A stretch of 64,000 bases of DNA from Hydrangea macrophylla. Taxonomy: Eukaryota; Streptophyta; Magnoliopsida; Cornales; Hydrangeaceae. Location: assembly GCA_033977485.1 (NCBI GenBank), contig CM066988.1, positions 6,799,501 through 6,863,500 of the forward strand. Direction: 5' to 3'. Shown piece after piece: positions 1-11,253 of this stretch (positions are counted from its first letter, which is position 1; each line of letters starts with the position of its first letter). The notes under the pieces were generated by a model. That model was not told the origin of the DNA. It did no database searches and was given only the letters and a program-made list of their open reading frames with translations. Position numbers and translations under genes: made by a program.

Positions 1-1
1 T

Positions 2-2109
2 CTTACCCAAGGTGGTCCTTTCTGGATTTTACAATTATGGTTATATGCCTACTTCCCAGAAATTCATGACTTAGGACCTTTATCCAATACTGTTGATTAT
101 GGGACCTTTTTTGCCTTATTGCCAAATGTTGAAAAGACCTTCAAAGAATCCATCTCTTTCTTTTTCAATCTCCCTACAACAAGGCCAAACAATTTATTCC
201 AACCATTCGCTGTCCTTTATAGCTCTGAAGACAAATCTCCTCTTTCTCCCCATTGGCTCTGTCAGATACTGGATAAAGCAGCCAGTGCACTCGAACTGAA
301 AGCTGCATGGGGAAGTTTCTTGATCAGTAGGGATTTGTTCTTTGGGAACACCCTTAGCCTCAAATCTCAAGGTGAACTATACCTTCCCAATCAGTTTTTG
401 AGGCAATTTAGGCTTACTCAATCAATTCCTTTCCCAATCAGGAGTCAAGCCAATATACTTATGGCTTATAAAACTCACTCGAAAGTGCCAGAATCAGTGG
501 TAACTGCTGCATTGGCAGTTTATCAGAACAAAGTCAGCAATTTGGAGTTTACTTCTCTACCAATTTACACCACCTGCACCCCTGCCTTCTCAAGTTGGTG
601 GAAAAATTTGATGTCAGTGGAGATGGACAAGTGCCAACTTTTGAGATATATCGATTCGAAGCAACCAGGTAATAAAAATTCCCATTTAATCCTTCTCCCC
701 TTAAATGATGAAGAGAAACCTGATTTATACTTGTTTGAATTTTACAACACAGGAGTAGTAATTGGAAAAAGCTCTTCACTAACAACCAGAGCTTCGAAGG
801 TCAAGCCAAACGTTCTGATCCCTTCAAAGACCTCAAAAACTTCAGCTCCTGCTCCTCCATCCTCAAAACCAAAAAGAAAATTGGTCCTTCCAGCAGAGAG
901 TTCACCTCCTCCATCATAGAATGTTGAGTCTGAAGGAGAGGAAGAAACTAGCCCTGTCCCTGCTTTATCTCAAAAGAAAAAAACCAAAACAACAGTTGAA
1001 CCATCTGTTGGTTTAAAAATTACCAAGGAAATTCCCATTCTAGCAGTTCCTATTTCGAAAGTGGCACCTGCACCTGAATTATCACAAACCACCTTAGAAC
1101 CATTATCCCAACATTCTGACCTTCCAGAGATTCAGACATCTCCTCCATCCAGTGCTCACCCCCCATTAATTACATACCAACCAACAGTAAGTTATTCAAA
1201 CTTTTTTGGTATATATCTCTTACAGACACATTCTAATGAAGATGTTCTGCCTTTGTTGCCCAGATTGGATCTGTTCCTGAGACTGTGGCTGGTTCCTCAA
1301 AACCAAGTACAAGTTCTGATCCTAAGACTGCTCCAACATCAGCTTCGTTCGAACCTCAAGCTGCCCCAAGTGTCTCAAGTTCTGGGGAATTTCACCTGTC
1401 TCTTCCTCCCAATTTGACTCCTGAAGAAGTTAAAGAATTTAAAGAAGGTCTGAAGTCTGTTTTGAAGATGGAAGACACTACTGTGACCAATGTCCAAGAA
1501 TTTTTCCAACAAATGACAGGTCAAAGCAAGCCAAAGATACCTTCTATAGATCCAGTAGTTGCACTTGCTACATTGAGACTATTTAGTAAGGTTTCTTTTA
1601 AAATATTCGAGGATAAAGAAGTGCAAAGAGCTATGAAAATCTTGTGCCAGTTCATGTTGGACAGTTCTGCCATAACTGTTCCTGATAAGGAAACCATCAC
1701 TGCATTGATGTCTACCTTTGATTTTGACTGTTTTTTACTTGAAAAGGTCATCGAAGAGAGGAAATAACTAGAAGTTGATATGGAGTACACAGTAGAGAAG
1801 ACTCTCGAGATGGACCAATTATTGGCAGAATTTGGTGAGAACACCACCACAATTGAAAAACTTTCAAGCAAGGTTGAAAAGCTTAGAAAGAAACTCGAGG
1901 TTGCAGAAACTGAACTGGCCAAGTTGAAGGCGAAGCAAGGGAATGCTGAGACAAAGCTGCTGGCTCTGAAGACTGCAATTGAATCAAGGCCTTTGAAGAA
2001 CCAAGAATCGATTTCGAGGCAAAAATTCATTCTGAGCCAGTCAAAATTGTACTCTAGGTCTTGGGACAATTTTAGATTGAAGGCCCAATTCATAAATAAA
2101 CTGTTGTGA
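2..2109 (+). pseudogene. Antisense plant-mobile-domain (PMD) gene of element A, left end cut off
   Basis: The frame is open from base 2 and continues a gene that starts beyond the window. It begins with the PMD signature GGPFWILQLWLYAYFPE and continues through a PMD-like C-terminal half, then a Pro/Ser-rich tail. A canonical intron (GTAAGT...TTGCCCAG, 1187-1263, 77 bp, phase 0) joins to the exon starting ATTGGATCT. The last part (about 1780-1990) is a predicted coiled coil rich in Lys, Glu and Leu. In-frame stops lie at 917-919 (TAG) and 1765-1767 (TAA), so it is a pseudogene as it stands. It converges on the pol of element A, whose stop lies only about 100 bp away. PMD proteins are plant nuclear proteins often carried by transposons; the role inside a retroelement is unknown. 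Confidence 0.75.
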
Positions 2110-2210
2110 AAGATAATATCAATAAGACTTTGCAATGTACCATCATCTGGTTTTTGTATCTTAACTTTAAATGTGGAATACATGTTCTTATCCTGTGAAC
2201 ACTGCATTCT

Positions 2211-3104
2211 TTATTCTAGATTTCTTGCTTTCCAAATAGAGGGGTAATATTGCTTCAAAAATTTGCCATTGATCTTTCTGATATGGACAAACCCATTCAA
2301 ATTTCTTAAATGGTAAAATCCACCTTTGAAAACCTTGTGAATTTGGAATGGACCTTCCCATTTAGGGGACCATTTTCCATATTTTGGGTCTTTAGATCCA
2401 ATAGGCAATATTGTTTTCCACACCAAGTCTCCCTCATCAAAGGTTCTTGGTTGTACTTTTTTATTATATCTCTTTGATGTTATTCTCTTCTGTATCAAAA
2501 TATTATTGAGAGCTTTGCTCCTTTCTTCATCTATATCTTCCAGTTCAATGGCCATGGATGTTTGGTAATCATCCAAAGATAACTGATTCTGCTTCATAAC
2601 TCGAAGAGAATTAATCTTTATTTCAATAGGCAGAACTGCCTCATGTCCAAAAGTTAAGGCATAAGGAGATACACCTGTACTTGTTCGCTTCGAAGTCCTA
2701 TATGCCCATAAAACTTCTAGCAAAATCTCATGCCACATCCTTGGGTTACTTTTTATGACTTTAGCCATATTTTCTTTTATAACTCTGTTGGTGGCCTCGG
2801 CCTGTCCATTTGATTGAGCATAATATGGGGTTGATTTTGACATTGTAATCCCCAACTTATTTGCAAATGTAATTACATCTCCTTCGAATATAGAAGCATT
2901 ATCAGATACAATGGTTTGAGGGATACCAAATCTGTACACTATGTTTTCTAGAAATTTTACAACCATTGTTTGAGTCACAGTCTGCATAGGTTCTGCTTCC
3001 ACCCATTTAGTAAAATAATATGTGGCTAAAATAATGAATCCATGACCCTTCGAAGAAGGAGGACTGATTTTTCCTATTACATCTATGGCCCAACCTCTAA
3101 AAGG
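2211..3104 (-). pseudogene. Integrase core and C-terminus, element A
   Basis: Minus-strand translation gives the DDE integrase core of a Ty3/gypsy element: the first Asp in AIDVIG, the second in IVSDNASIF, the Glu in SNGQAEATNRV. A C-terminal part follows, with a motif of the GDLVWK type and ending YPSIWKARN. It inserts cDNA into the genome in intact relatives. An in-frame TGA at about 3105, at a position where relatives have Trp, cuts it from the preceding zinc-binding domain. The antisense PMD gene ends about 100 bp downstream, head-on. Confidence 0.8.
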
Positions 3105-4103
3105 TCAAGGTTTTACCACATATTGAAGGTCAACAGTTGGTAAATGCTTCAAAGGACCGTGCTTTTGACACTCTTGACATCTTTTGGCAAATTCAATACA
3201 GTCCTTCAAAATAGTTGGCCAATAAATGTTATGTCTTTGAAGCAACCATCTCATCTTAATTCCAGATTGATGAGCTCCACACAATCCCTCATGAATTTGA
3301 GCCATAGCTTCTAGTCCTTCGAGATTGCTCAAACACTCCAGTAGTAATCCATCACTTCCTCTTTTAAATAATTTACCACTGTATAAGATGTAATTGACAG
3401 ATTTCAACCTTATACCTCGATCAGGCTTCTCATTACATCCTGAGAGATAATCTATGATTGACCTTCTCCAATCATCATGAACTTCTATATTTAAGGTATC
3501 AACAGAAGGTAATCTATCCACCAATATTGGTAATAATTTCCTATAAGTAACTTGCTCCATCTCAATATCTTCCATATTGGTTCTGAATCCGGAAGCCTTC
3601 TGAGCCACATCATTAGCTTCTTCATTAAAACTTCTAGGTACATACAGAAGATTCACATTATCGAATTTGGATAATAAATCCATTGTAGTATCATAGTACA
3701 CTTTCAATGTACTACTTATACACTTGTATATCCCATTCATATGATTAATGACCAACTGGGAATCTCCAAATACATCTACAAATGTAGCTTCAAGACTTAA
3801 CAATGTTTTAAGACCCATTATTAAGGCTTCATACTCAACTTGATTATTGGTACATTGATTCGAATCCAGTTTATAACCATATTTGGTTTTAATCCTTTCA
3901 GGTGACTCAATGACAAAACCAATACCTGCAGTGAATTCAGTTTTTGAACCATCAAACCATAATTTCCATGGAGTAATAGTTATTTGTCCAATTTCATAGT
4001 TTCCCTCTGTTTCGAGGCAATTTGGATGATCAGCCAAAAAATCTGCTAAGGCTTGGCCTTTTACTGCCTTCTGTGGTACATAAAACAGATAGAATTCTGA
4101 CAA
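3105..4103 (-). pseudogene. Second RNase H and integrase zinc-binding domain, element A
   Basis: The first half reads as an archaeal-type RNase H (LWFDGSKTEFTAGIGFVI, then FGDSQLVINHMNG and RSFNEEANDVA, with acidic catalytic residues in place). This second RNase H is typical of the Tat lineage. The second half carries the HHCC zinc-binding fold of integrase (HEGLCGAHQSG ... CQECQKHG). The frame is closed at its start by a TGA at about 4143, where relatives have Arg, and at its end by a TGA at a Trp position. Confidence 0.8.
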
Positions 4104-4142
4104 AGTTAAAATCCATTTGCCAATTCGATTCCTTAAAATAGG

Positions 4143-5354
4143 TCAAGTCAACATGTATTTGATTAAATCGAATTTAGCAATCACATAGACTTCAGTAGGA
4201 AGAAGATAATATCTTAATTTCATTACAGCGAAATACAAAGATAAACATAGTTTTTCCATAAAGGAATACTTGCATTCGACAGGATTCAAAAACCTACTAA
4301 GGTAGTACACAGCCTGCTCTTTCTTGTCATCATTGTCCTGGGCTAATAAGACCCCAATTGATGCTTCTGCTGCTGAAATATATAGCTTCATAGGCCTATC
4401 TTTTCTTGGAGGCATTAGTACTGGTGGCTTCACCAAATAATCCTTCAAGGCTTGAAAGGCAGTCTGATGTTTGTCTTCCCACTTTAATTCTTCATGATCC
4501 TTCAATTTCAACAAAGGGGAAAAAATTAAAGTTTTTCCAGCAGTATTGGAAATAAATCTTCGAATGAAGTTAACCTGACCTAGAAACCTTTGCAATTCCT
4601 TTTTTGTCGATGGGGGTTTACTTCGAATAATTGCTTGTGCCTTATTTCTATCCACCTGAATTCCTTTTTCATGTACCAAATATCCTAGGAAATTTCCAGT
4701 ACTAACTCCAAAGGCACATTTTAATGGATTTAACTTGAGTTTAAAAAATCTCATTCTTTCGAATGTTAACTTCATGTGTAGAAGATGGTCATTGAATGTT
4801 TTTGATTTAACAATTATATCATCTATGTAACATTCTAAAAATGTTCCAATCATGTCATGGAAAATAGCATTCATGGCTCTTTGATAAGTAGCTCCTGCAT
4901 TTTTTAAACCAAAAGGCATTTGTACCCATTCGAAGGTACCTATACTACCTGGGCACCAAAATGCAGTCTTATGGATAGCTTCCTCGGCAATACATATTTG
5001 ATTATATCCTGAGTGACCATCCATCATGGACATTATAGTATTTTCAGCAGATCTATCAATTAATAGGTCAACTATAGGCATGGGAGATTCATCTTTAGGT
5101 GTGGCTAAATTAAGATTTCTATAATCAATGCAGACTCTCAATTTACCATTTTTCTTCATAACTGGAACAACATTCGAAAGCCATTCAACATACCTGGCAG
5201 TTCTAATGAACCCTGCCTTGAGTAATCTTTCAATCTCTTCTTTGATCTTCATAGTGACTTCTGGAGTCATTCTTCGAGGTTGCTGCTTCACTGGTTTGTA
5301 GCCAGCTTTGATAGGCAACCTATGTTCTACTAAACTTCTTTCGAGTCCCGGCAA
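4143..5354 (-). pseudogene. Reverse transcriptase and RNase H, element A
   Basis: A 403-codon minus-strand stretch with the standard Ty3/gypsy reverse transcriptase blocks: LRVCIDYRNLN, PFGLKNAGATYQR and the catalytic ECYIDDIIV. The first RNase H follows (LYISAAEASIGVLLAQ, where Ala stands in the position usually held by the catalytic Asp). In relatives it copies element RNA into DNA. Upstream the frame is closed by TGA just before the DCFAWDCDELPG linker. Multiple single-base stops around otherwise well-kept domains suggest decay by point mutation, not recent rearrangement. Confidence 0.85.
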
Positions 5355-5381
5355 TTCATCACAATCCCAAGCAAAACAATC

Positions 5382-5841
5382 TCAAAATTCTTTTAACAGC
5401 TCGACCAATTTATAATGGTCACATTTATCAAGTTTGGAACTTAGATAAGTAATTTTCTTTTGTAGACCTGATCCTAAATTGACTTCCAACAGAGGATCCT
5501 GTGACACTTCCTGTATTGAATTTTCTGACAATATAGACAATTCTTCTTTGCTAACCTCCTTTAATTCTTGTGCATCTTCCTCAAAAACATAATTTGACCA
5601 GTTTATGGTCGAATCTTTCTCAATTCTTGACTCTAAATCTGCCATCATTAGCTTTTGTAAGACCAGTCGAATGGTCTCTTCTATATCTCCTATTTCCATA
5701 GGTGTATGAGTCATTAAACCATTTTATCACCACCCAATGGTTCCAAAGAACCAAATGGCATTTCAGCCAAAATGTCCCAATTTTCTTCTGGAGATTCATC
5801 TTCTGATTCTTTAAGTTCAATTGGCTTGACATCATCTTGAT
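5382..5841 (-). pseudogene. Protease-to-RT linker of element A
   Basis: The acidic linker between protease and reverse transcriptase (motifs ESEDESPEENWDIL and KLVELLKEF) is readable but shifts frame near 5715. Its upper end abuts the target duplication of the Tekay insertion; the same protein continues on the far side at 14912. There is no catalytic motif here. Confidence 0.65.
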
Positions 5842-5846
5842 ACAAT
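5842..5846. repeat. Target-site duplication ACAAT, left copy
   Basis: ACAAT directly precedes the TGTCATG start of the Tekay LTR and recurs at 14907-14911, right after its end. Five base pairs is the expected length for Ty3/gypsy integration. Confidence 0.95.
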
Positions 5847-6360
5847 TGTCATGCCCGTTCCAGAATTTCATAGTTTAACCATGCATGATATGAAATTTTA
5901 CGAATTATCATTGATATATGATAAATTGAGGATAAGTGGTTGACTGTGGTCAACGATAAGGTGTCGGCAAGGACACGAGAACATGGAAGTTCATATGACA
6001 TGATCATGAGTAAATGGCATTTATATGATTTAAATGTTCTTTGACTTTATATGGTATTTATGTGAATAGTAATTATACCTGTGTAGTATAATTCTGGTAA
6101 TCTTTGATATTGTAATATCATTCTGAGGACTGTGGTGAGAACGTGAGTGATACGTTAATTAAAAAGGTAGGTTGTGTAGAGATTCCACAGAATATAGTTT
6201 TCTGACGTTATTTTGGACCCAAACGAAACCTAGTCGAAAACTTTTGGAATTTATAGTTTTCACTCGTAAAGTTATAAAATGGACGTGTGCGAAGTTTCAT
6301 GGGTTAATTAGAGGTTTGAGAAACTTGCGGGGAGGTAAATGTACTTTTCGAGAAGTTTGC

Positions 6361-6370
6361 CTATAAATAG
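6361..6370 (+). promoter_or_regulatory. TATA box of Tekay 5' LTR
   Basis: CTATAAATAG matches the plant TATA consensus. The 3' LTR has the same site at 13262-13271. Transcription would start about 30 bp downstream, near the (A/T)TCTCATCCACAACTTC region. Confidence 0.75.
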
Positions 6371-7487
6371 AAGTGGATGAGATTTCATTCTCATCCACAA
6401 CTTCTAAAAATATCTAGAGAGAGGAGAGAGAAGGGAGATTTGGCTCCTCCAGGCTTTGCGACGCCGATCGACGACCGTTCGTCCGTCAGATTTTCTCCAG
6501 ATTTCATATTTGAACTCGTGGAGGTAAGACCTACGTTTTAATACCACTTAGGCCGTGTTTGGCCAAGTTTTGTAAAAATCTTAATTTTAGACTTTTGGGA
6601 AAAATCAGGTAAAACTCGTAGGAATCGCGTATAATTTGAAATCCGACGATTATTTAGCCCCCTAGACGATCCTTCAAAGTTTGAAGAGATTCACACGAGG
6701 TATGAATTCTAGATCTATGAAATATATGGATTTTCATGTTTTGGACATCACTTTTGATATTCTTGGATCCGGGCGAAATTCATGTATTAATTAGGCCCGT
6801 TAATTATGCACGTGAAATTATGATAAAAGCACGGATAACTGTTTATGTGAGCATGTTATGTGTCCACTTGGGTCAAAAGGGAGTTTGGTGCAAATTCATC
6901 TAGAGTAAGCTCCTCAAACCTTGAGGATTGTGATTTTGATGGAATTTGGAAATTGTGGTTGTGTCTGGATTGGAGGTGGGCCCAACCAGAACACGGTACC
7001 TGGTATGGAGGAAGGCCCAACCAGTGTACGAGATGCGTGGGAGAGGTGGGCCTCCTACGGCATCGACCGGATGAATGCGTACCACTCACCCTAGAGACTA
7101 TTTCTATGTGTTTTTGATGCTTAAGCCATGAACTGTCATATAAGCATACATTTGGAATTGTACACTCAGCATATAGCTGAGCAGTGGAGATGTACTCCAT
7201 TGCAGGTAAAAAGAAAGACAAGAAGAAGCGCGATGAGTGAGGCCGATGAACGCCGGGGGAAAATCACATTTGTATATGTTTTGTTTTAATCCTAAAAACT
7301 TGTGTAAGAATTTGAATATTGTAATATGTTGTAATATAACCTGAACTTAGGTGTAGTACTTGTAATCCCTAGTAAATGCTCTTGTATGCATGTTTTGAAT
7401 GATGGAATAGAGTGATTATATGTTGGTTTGAATTTGAAAGAACCTTGATTTGTAAAGCTGCAGTTTTTAAGTTTTGCTGATAGGAAT

Positions 7488-7778
7488 CAGTCGACTGGTT
7501 TTTGATCCAGTCGACTGGATCACTGTGTTGTATTAGTTTCTGCTTGGTTTCGTCTGAGGTTCAGTCGACTGGGTTGAGAAAACAGTCGACTGGATGAGGC
7601 CCCAGGCCATGGCATTCTGCTGGTTAGGGTACCAGTCGACTGGACGCATTCAGTCGACTGAAAATTTTAGGCACCAGTCGACTGGGTCCCCGACACAGTC
7701 GACTGGATGGGCTGTTGTATTTTGAAACCTCTTTGTTGGAGATCACCAGTCGACCGGACTCTCCATCAGTCGACTGAT
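7488..7778. repeat. Array of CAGTCGACTG palindromes in the Tekay 5' LTR
   Basis: Nine exact CAGTCGACTG decamers and one variant (CAGTCGACCG) occur in 290 bp. Flanking bases are often symmetric too: an 18-bp perfect palindrome at 7504-7521 (GATC outside), TT...AA at 7649-7662 and AT...AT at 7765-7778. The array is downstream of the TATA box, so it would be transcribed. Confidence 0.9.
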
Positions 7779-8010
7779 CCCCTGTTTTCAAAACCGTTTT
7801 CTTTTGAAAGGATTCAAATGGCCAAAACTTTTTATAACTCTGATTTCAATGGATTTTACAACTCAGAAGGGAATGTTCCTAAGTTTTAAATACCAAGGGT
7901 TGTTTTAACGTTCTGTCCGCTGCGTATTTGTGATATGATGTTTGGTTGAGCCTTGGTAGCGTGCCACGTGTCCTATTTCCACGTGTAGTGGGATGGGTCG
8001 TGACATTTAT

Positions 8011-8022
8011 TGGTATCAGAGC
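8011..8022 (+). other. Primer-binding site (tRNA-iMet type), Tekay
   Basis: TGGTATCAGAGC is complementary to the 3' end of plant initiator tRNA-Met and lies 5 bp after the 5' LTR. It primes minus-strand DNA synthesis. Confidence 0.9.
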
Positions 8023-8208
8023 TATAGGTAACAAAACTTTGGGAACGTTTGACGACGAGTAGAGTGTTGAGTGAATTGTCACATGTTTTAAATTACATTC
8101 ATACATCTTAGAGATGTTTGATGCATATGGATGTTGCTTTACATACATGACATTGTTATTGTTATATATGCATAGTGTTTATGCATTGCGGATGACAGGA
8201 TTGTAATC

Positions 8209-9123
8209 ATGGATGACCGAGAGTTATCACCCAATACCCGACGAATGAATGAAATGGCAGAGATGATGGGGAACATGGGGGAAATGATACGGAATATAGC
8301 GGAGCGACTGCCTCACACACCCCATATTGCAGTGGAACCAATAACTGTAGTACATGCACCCGAAACTAGAGGCATAAGACCTATATCCGAACAGTTTGCA
8401 AGAAAGAAACCAATGGAATTTCATGGGACACCTGACACAACATTGGCAGAACATTGGGTCATGGACATGGAACAAATTTTTTGATCTATTCCGATGACAG
8501 ATAGGGAGAAGATTGAGAGCGCAAGTGACGTATTGAGAGGTGAAGCTCAGAAATGGTGGGTAAACGTGTTAGATCAAGGGGCACCGATTACTTGGGAAGG
8601 GTTCAAGGCAGAATTCAATCGCCGATTCTTTCTGCAAGCCGCCTACAATGCAAAGAAGAGAGAGTTTGATAACTTGAAGCAGGGAGATATGATTGTAACC
8701 GAATATACTTCCAAGTATAACGCTTTGTTGAGATTTGGAAGGGGTTCAGTGCCCGAAGAAGAAGATAGGGCAAGAAAATTTGAAGAAGGTTTAAGGGATA
8801 ATATCCGGTTGAGAGTAGAGACCTATGAGCATTCGACGGTCGCAGCAGTACAACAGACGGCGCTTGTAGCCGAAAGTGGAATAGAGAGATCGAGACAGAA
8901 TCACCAAGGAAAGCGAAGTCATGAGGGTGGTGACCGAAGTCAGGAGGGATCTAGTAACAAGTCGTTTTCACGAGGCTCTAGTTCTAGTTTTAATGATTCC
9001 AGGAGAATACCCAGTAACATACCGTTATGTTCACTTTGCAACCGACCGCACACCGGCCGATGTTTTCTGACCAACTTTCAGAACAGGTCTACAGGGGGAA
9101 ACAGCGTGAGTTCTGCGACTTAA
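8209..9123 (+). pseudogene. gag of the Tekay element
   Basis: The start ATG at 8209 follows the leader. The frame holds a retrotransposon gag (capsid) domain, with KWWVNVLDQGAPITWEGF and EFNRRFFLQAAYNAKK as typical blocks, from about residue 85 to 210, followed by a Ser/Arg-rich tail. A TGA at 8482-8484 stops it after codon 91; the same frame resumes at once. The frame ends at 9123 and the zinc knuckle lies in the next frame, so there is also a frameshift near 9110. Confidence 0.85.
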
Positions 9124-10669
9124 TTACCCGCAACTCAAGTGCTTTGATTGTGGTACCTTGGGACTCCGAGCGAAGGATTGCCCAAAGAAGCGTTCTCAAC
9201 AAGGGGCAAGTTCTATGGCTTCTAGTGGTTCGAAGCCTAAGCAGTTTAGTGACGGGAGAACAAGGACGGAGCAACGTCAGGGAAGATCATTCCAGATGAA
9301 CCCTGGAGACGTGGCTGCTACTAATACAGTGGTCTCAGGTATAGTGCTTGTATGTTCGCACTTAGCACGCATACTCGTTGATTCGGGGTCTACGCATTCG
9401 TTTGTATCTCATAACTTTGTTGAACATTTGAATGTTAAGTCTGTGCCACTAGGATATGATTTATCCATTGCTGTGCCACTTAGTAAATCAATAATGACGT
9501 CTACTGTATATAAGAATTATGAGATCAAACTAGGTGAGAAGTTAATGACCGTAGACCTTATACCGATTGTGGTGAACCATTTCGATGTAATACTGGGAAT
9601 GGATTGGTTAGCTCTTAACCAAGCCACAATAGACTGTGAACGGAAAGAAGTTAATTTTCGATCACCGATACATGGAAACTTTTGTTTCCAAGGGAGTGGA
9701 GTTATGCCGCCGCATTTGATTTTAGCTATTCGAGCGGGAAGGTTATTGAAAAAGGGATGTCAAGGATTCCTATGTTCAGTGACTGATGTCTCGGCGACCG
9801 AATTAAAAGTAGAAGACATTCTAATAGTGCGAGAGTATCCAGATGTATTCCCCGATGATTTACCAGATGTACTGATTGAGAGAGAAATTGAATTCACTAT
9901 TGAGGTAAAGCCAGACTCAAGGCCAGTATCCAAAGCACCGTATAGAATGGCACCAGTAGAATTGAAGGAACTGAAAGTTCAACTACAAGAGTTACTTGAC
10001 AAGGGTTTCATTCCACCTAGTATTTCACCGTGGGGAGCCCCAGTATTGTTTGTAAAGAAGAAAGATGGTTCGATGAGAATGTGTGTTGATTATCGAGAAC
10101 TGAATAAGTTGACCATCAAGAACAAGTATCCACTACCGAGAATTGATGACTTATTTGATCAACTTCGTGGGGCACAAGTATTCTCCAAAATAGACCTGAG
10201 ATCGGGTTATCATCAATTGAAAGTGAAGGCCGAAGATGTTGAGAAAACAGCCTTCAGAACGCGTTATGGACACTATGAGTTCTTAGTTATGCCATTTGGA
10301 GTTACAAATGCACCCACCGCATTCATGGATCTTATGAATCGAGTATTCAAGGATTATTTGGATGACTTTGTGATTGTAATCATTGACAATATTCTTATCT
10401 ATTCACCGAGTGAGATAGAACACGGGAACCACTTGAGGTTGATACTTCAGAGATTGCGAGAGAAGCAATTATTTGGTAAATTCAAGAAATGTGAATTTTG
10501 GTTGTCTAGTATTACTTTTCTTGGTCATGTAATTGACAAGAATGGAGTTTCAGTTGATCCTCACAAAGTAGAAGCTGTATCTAATTGGCAGAGGCCAACA
10601 TCCGTATCTGAAATTCGAAGTTTCTTGGGATTAGCGGGATACTACCGCCGTTTCATTGAACATTTCTAA
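9124..10669 (+). pseudogene. Zinc knuckle, protease and reverse transcriptase, Tekay
   Basis: The frame opens with a zinc-knuckle remnant [14 protein letters not shown] in which Leu replaces the zinc-binding His of the CCHC pattern. The aspartic protease has its active site at [10 protein letters not shown]. Reverse transcriptase follows ([23 protein letters not shown]). Its catalytic box reads IIDNILIYS, where relatives have FIDDILIYS, so the second catalytic Asp is Asn. A TAA at 10667-10669 interrupts the thumb/connection region and the same frame resumes at 10679. Even without the stops, the RT of this copy would be expected to be inactive. Confidence 0.88.
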
Positions 10670-10678
10670 AAAATTTCA

Positions 10679-11253
10679 TTGCCAATGACAAAATTAATGA
10701 GGAAAGGAATTACATTTGAATTGAGTCAGGAATGTGAAGACAGTTTTCAAGAATTGAAAGCACGACTAACGAGAGCACCTATTCTAACAATACCATCCGG
10801 AACTGAGGGGTTTGTAATCTATAGTGATGCGTCGTATCAAGGGTTGGGATGCGTGTTGATGCAAGGTGGTAAAGTGATTGCTTATGCTTCTAGGCATTTG
10901 AAGACACATGAGATTAATTACCCGACTCACGATCTCGAATTAGCCGCAATGCTTTGAAGATTTGGAGACACTACCTGTACGGAGAAAGGTGCGAGATATT
11001 CACAGACCACAAGAGTTTGAAATATATTTTCACCCAACAGGATTTGAATATGAGACAACGAAGATGGTTAGAGTTGATGAAAGATTACGATCTTTCGATT
11101 GAGTACCATCCGGGAAAGGCAGATGTAGTAGCCGATGCGTTAAGCCGGAAGACGCCGAGGAATTTAGCCAATGAGCTAACACAACAAAAAGAATTGGTAA
11201 AGGAGATGGAACGATTAGAGTTGGATGTAATTCCAGAGACTAGTGGTGGTTAA
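10679..11253 (+). pseudogene. RNase H of the Tekay element, frameshifted
   Basis: RNase H motifs are [24 protein letters not shown] and [11 protein letters not shown], then [18 protein letters not shown] small deletion at about 10950 loses a few residues of the usual ELAAVVFALKIW block and shifts the frame, so the first half (to 10957) and second half (from 10954) are in different frames. A TAA at 11251-11253 separates it from integrase in the same frame. Confidence 0.85.

Larger units (their letters stand above)
5847..8005 (+). repeat. Tekay 5' LTR (2159 bp)
   Basis: Starts TGTCATGCCC and ends GGGTCGTGACA, identical in length to the copy at 12748-14906. It contains a TATA box at 6361, a possible splice donor (GAGGTAAGAC, about 6521) and an array of palindromes at 7488-7778. 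Open frames in this span on both strands recur in both LTRs but show no recognisable protein. Confidence 0.97.

Noticed and set aside
1521..2207. A 228-codon minus-strand frame opposite the element A PMD tail
   Set aside because: It mirrors the coiled-coil part of the PMD gene; Ser/Phe-rich composition is typical of an antisense shadow.
6856..7221. Frames on both strands in the Tekay LTR (also at 13757-14134)
   Set aside because: Overlapping frames on both strands of a duplicated LTR with no recognisable domain; chance frames in a GC-richer patch.
7488..7778. CRISPR-like look: short repeats with spacers in the Tekay LTR
   Set aside because: The repeats are 10-bp palindromes with irregular spacers, lie in a plant LTR, occur in both LTRs, and no cas gene exists.
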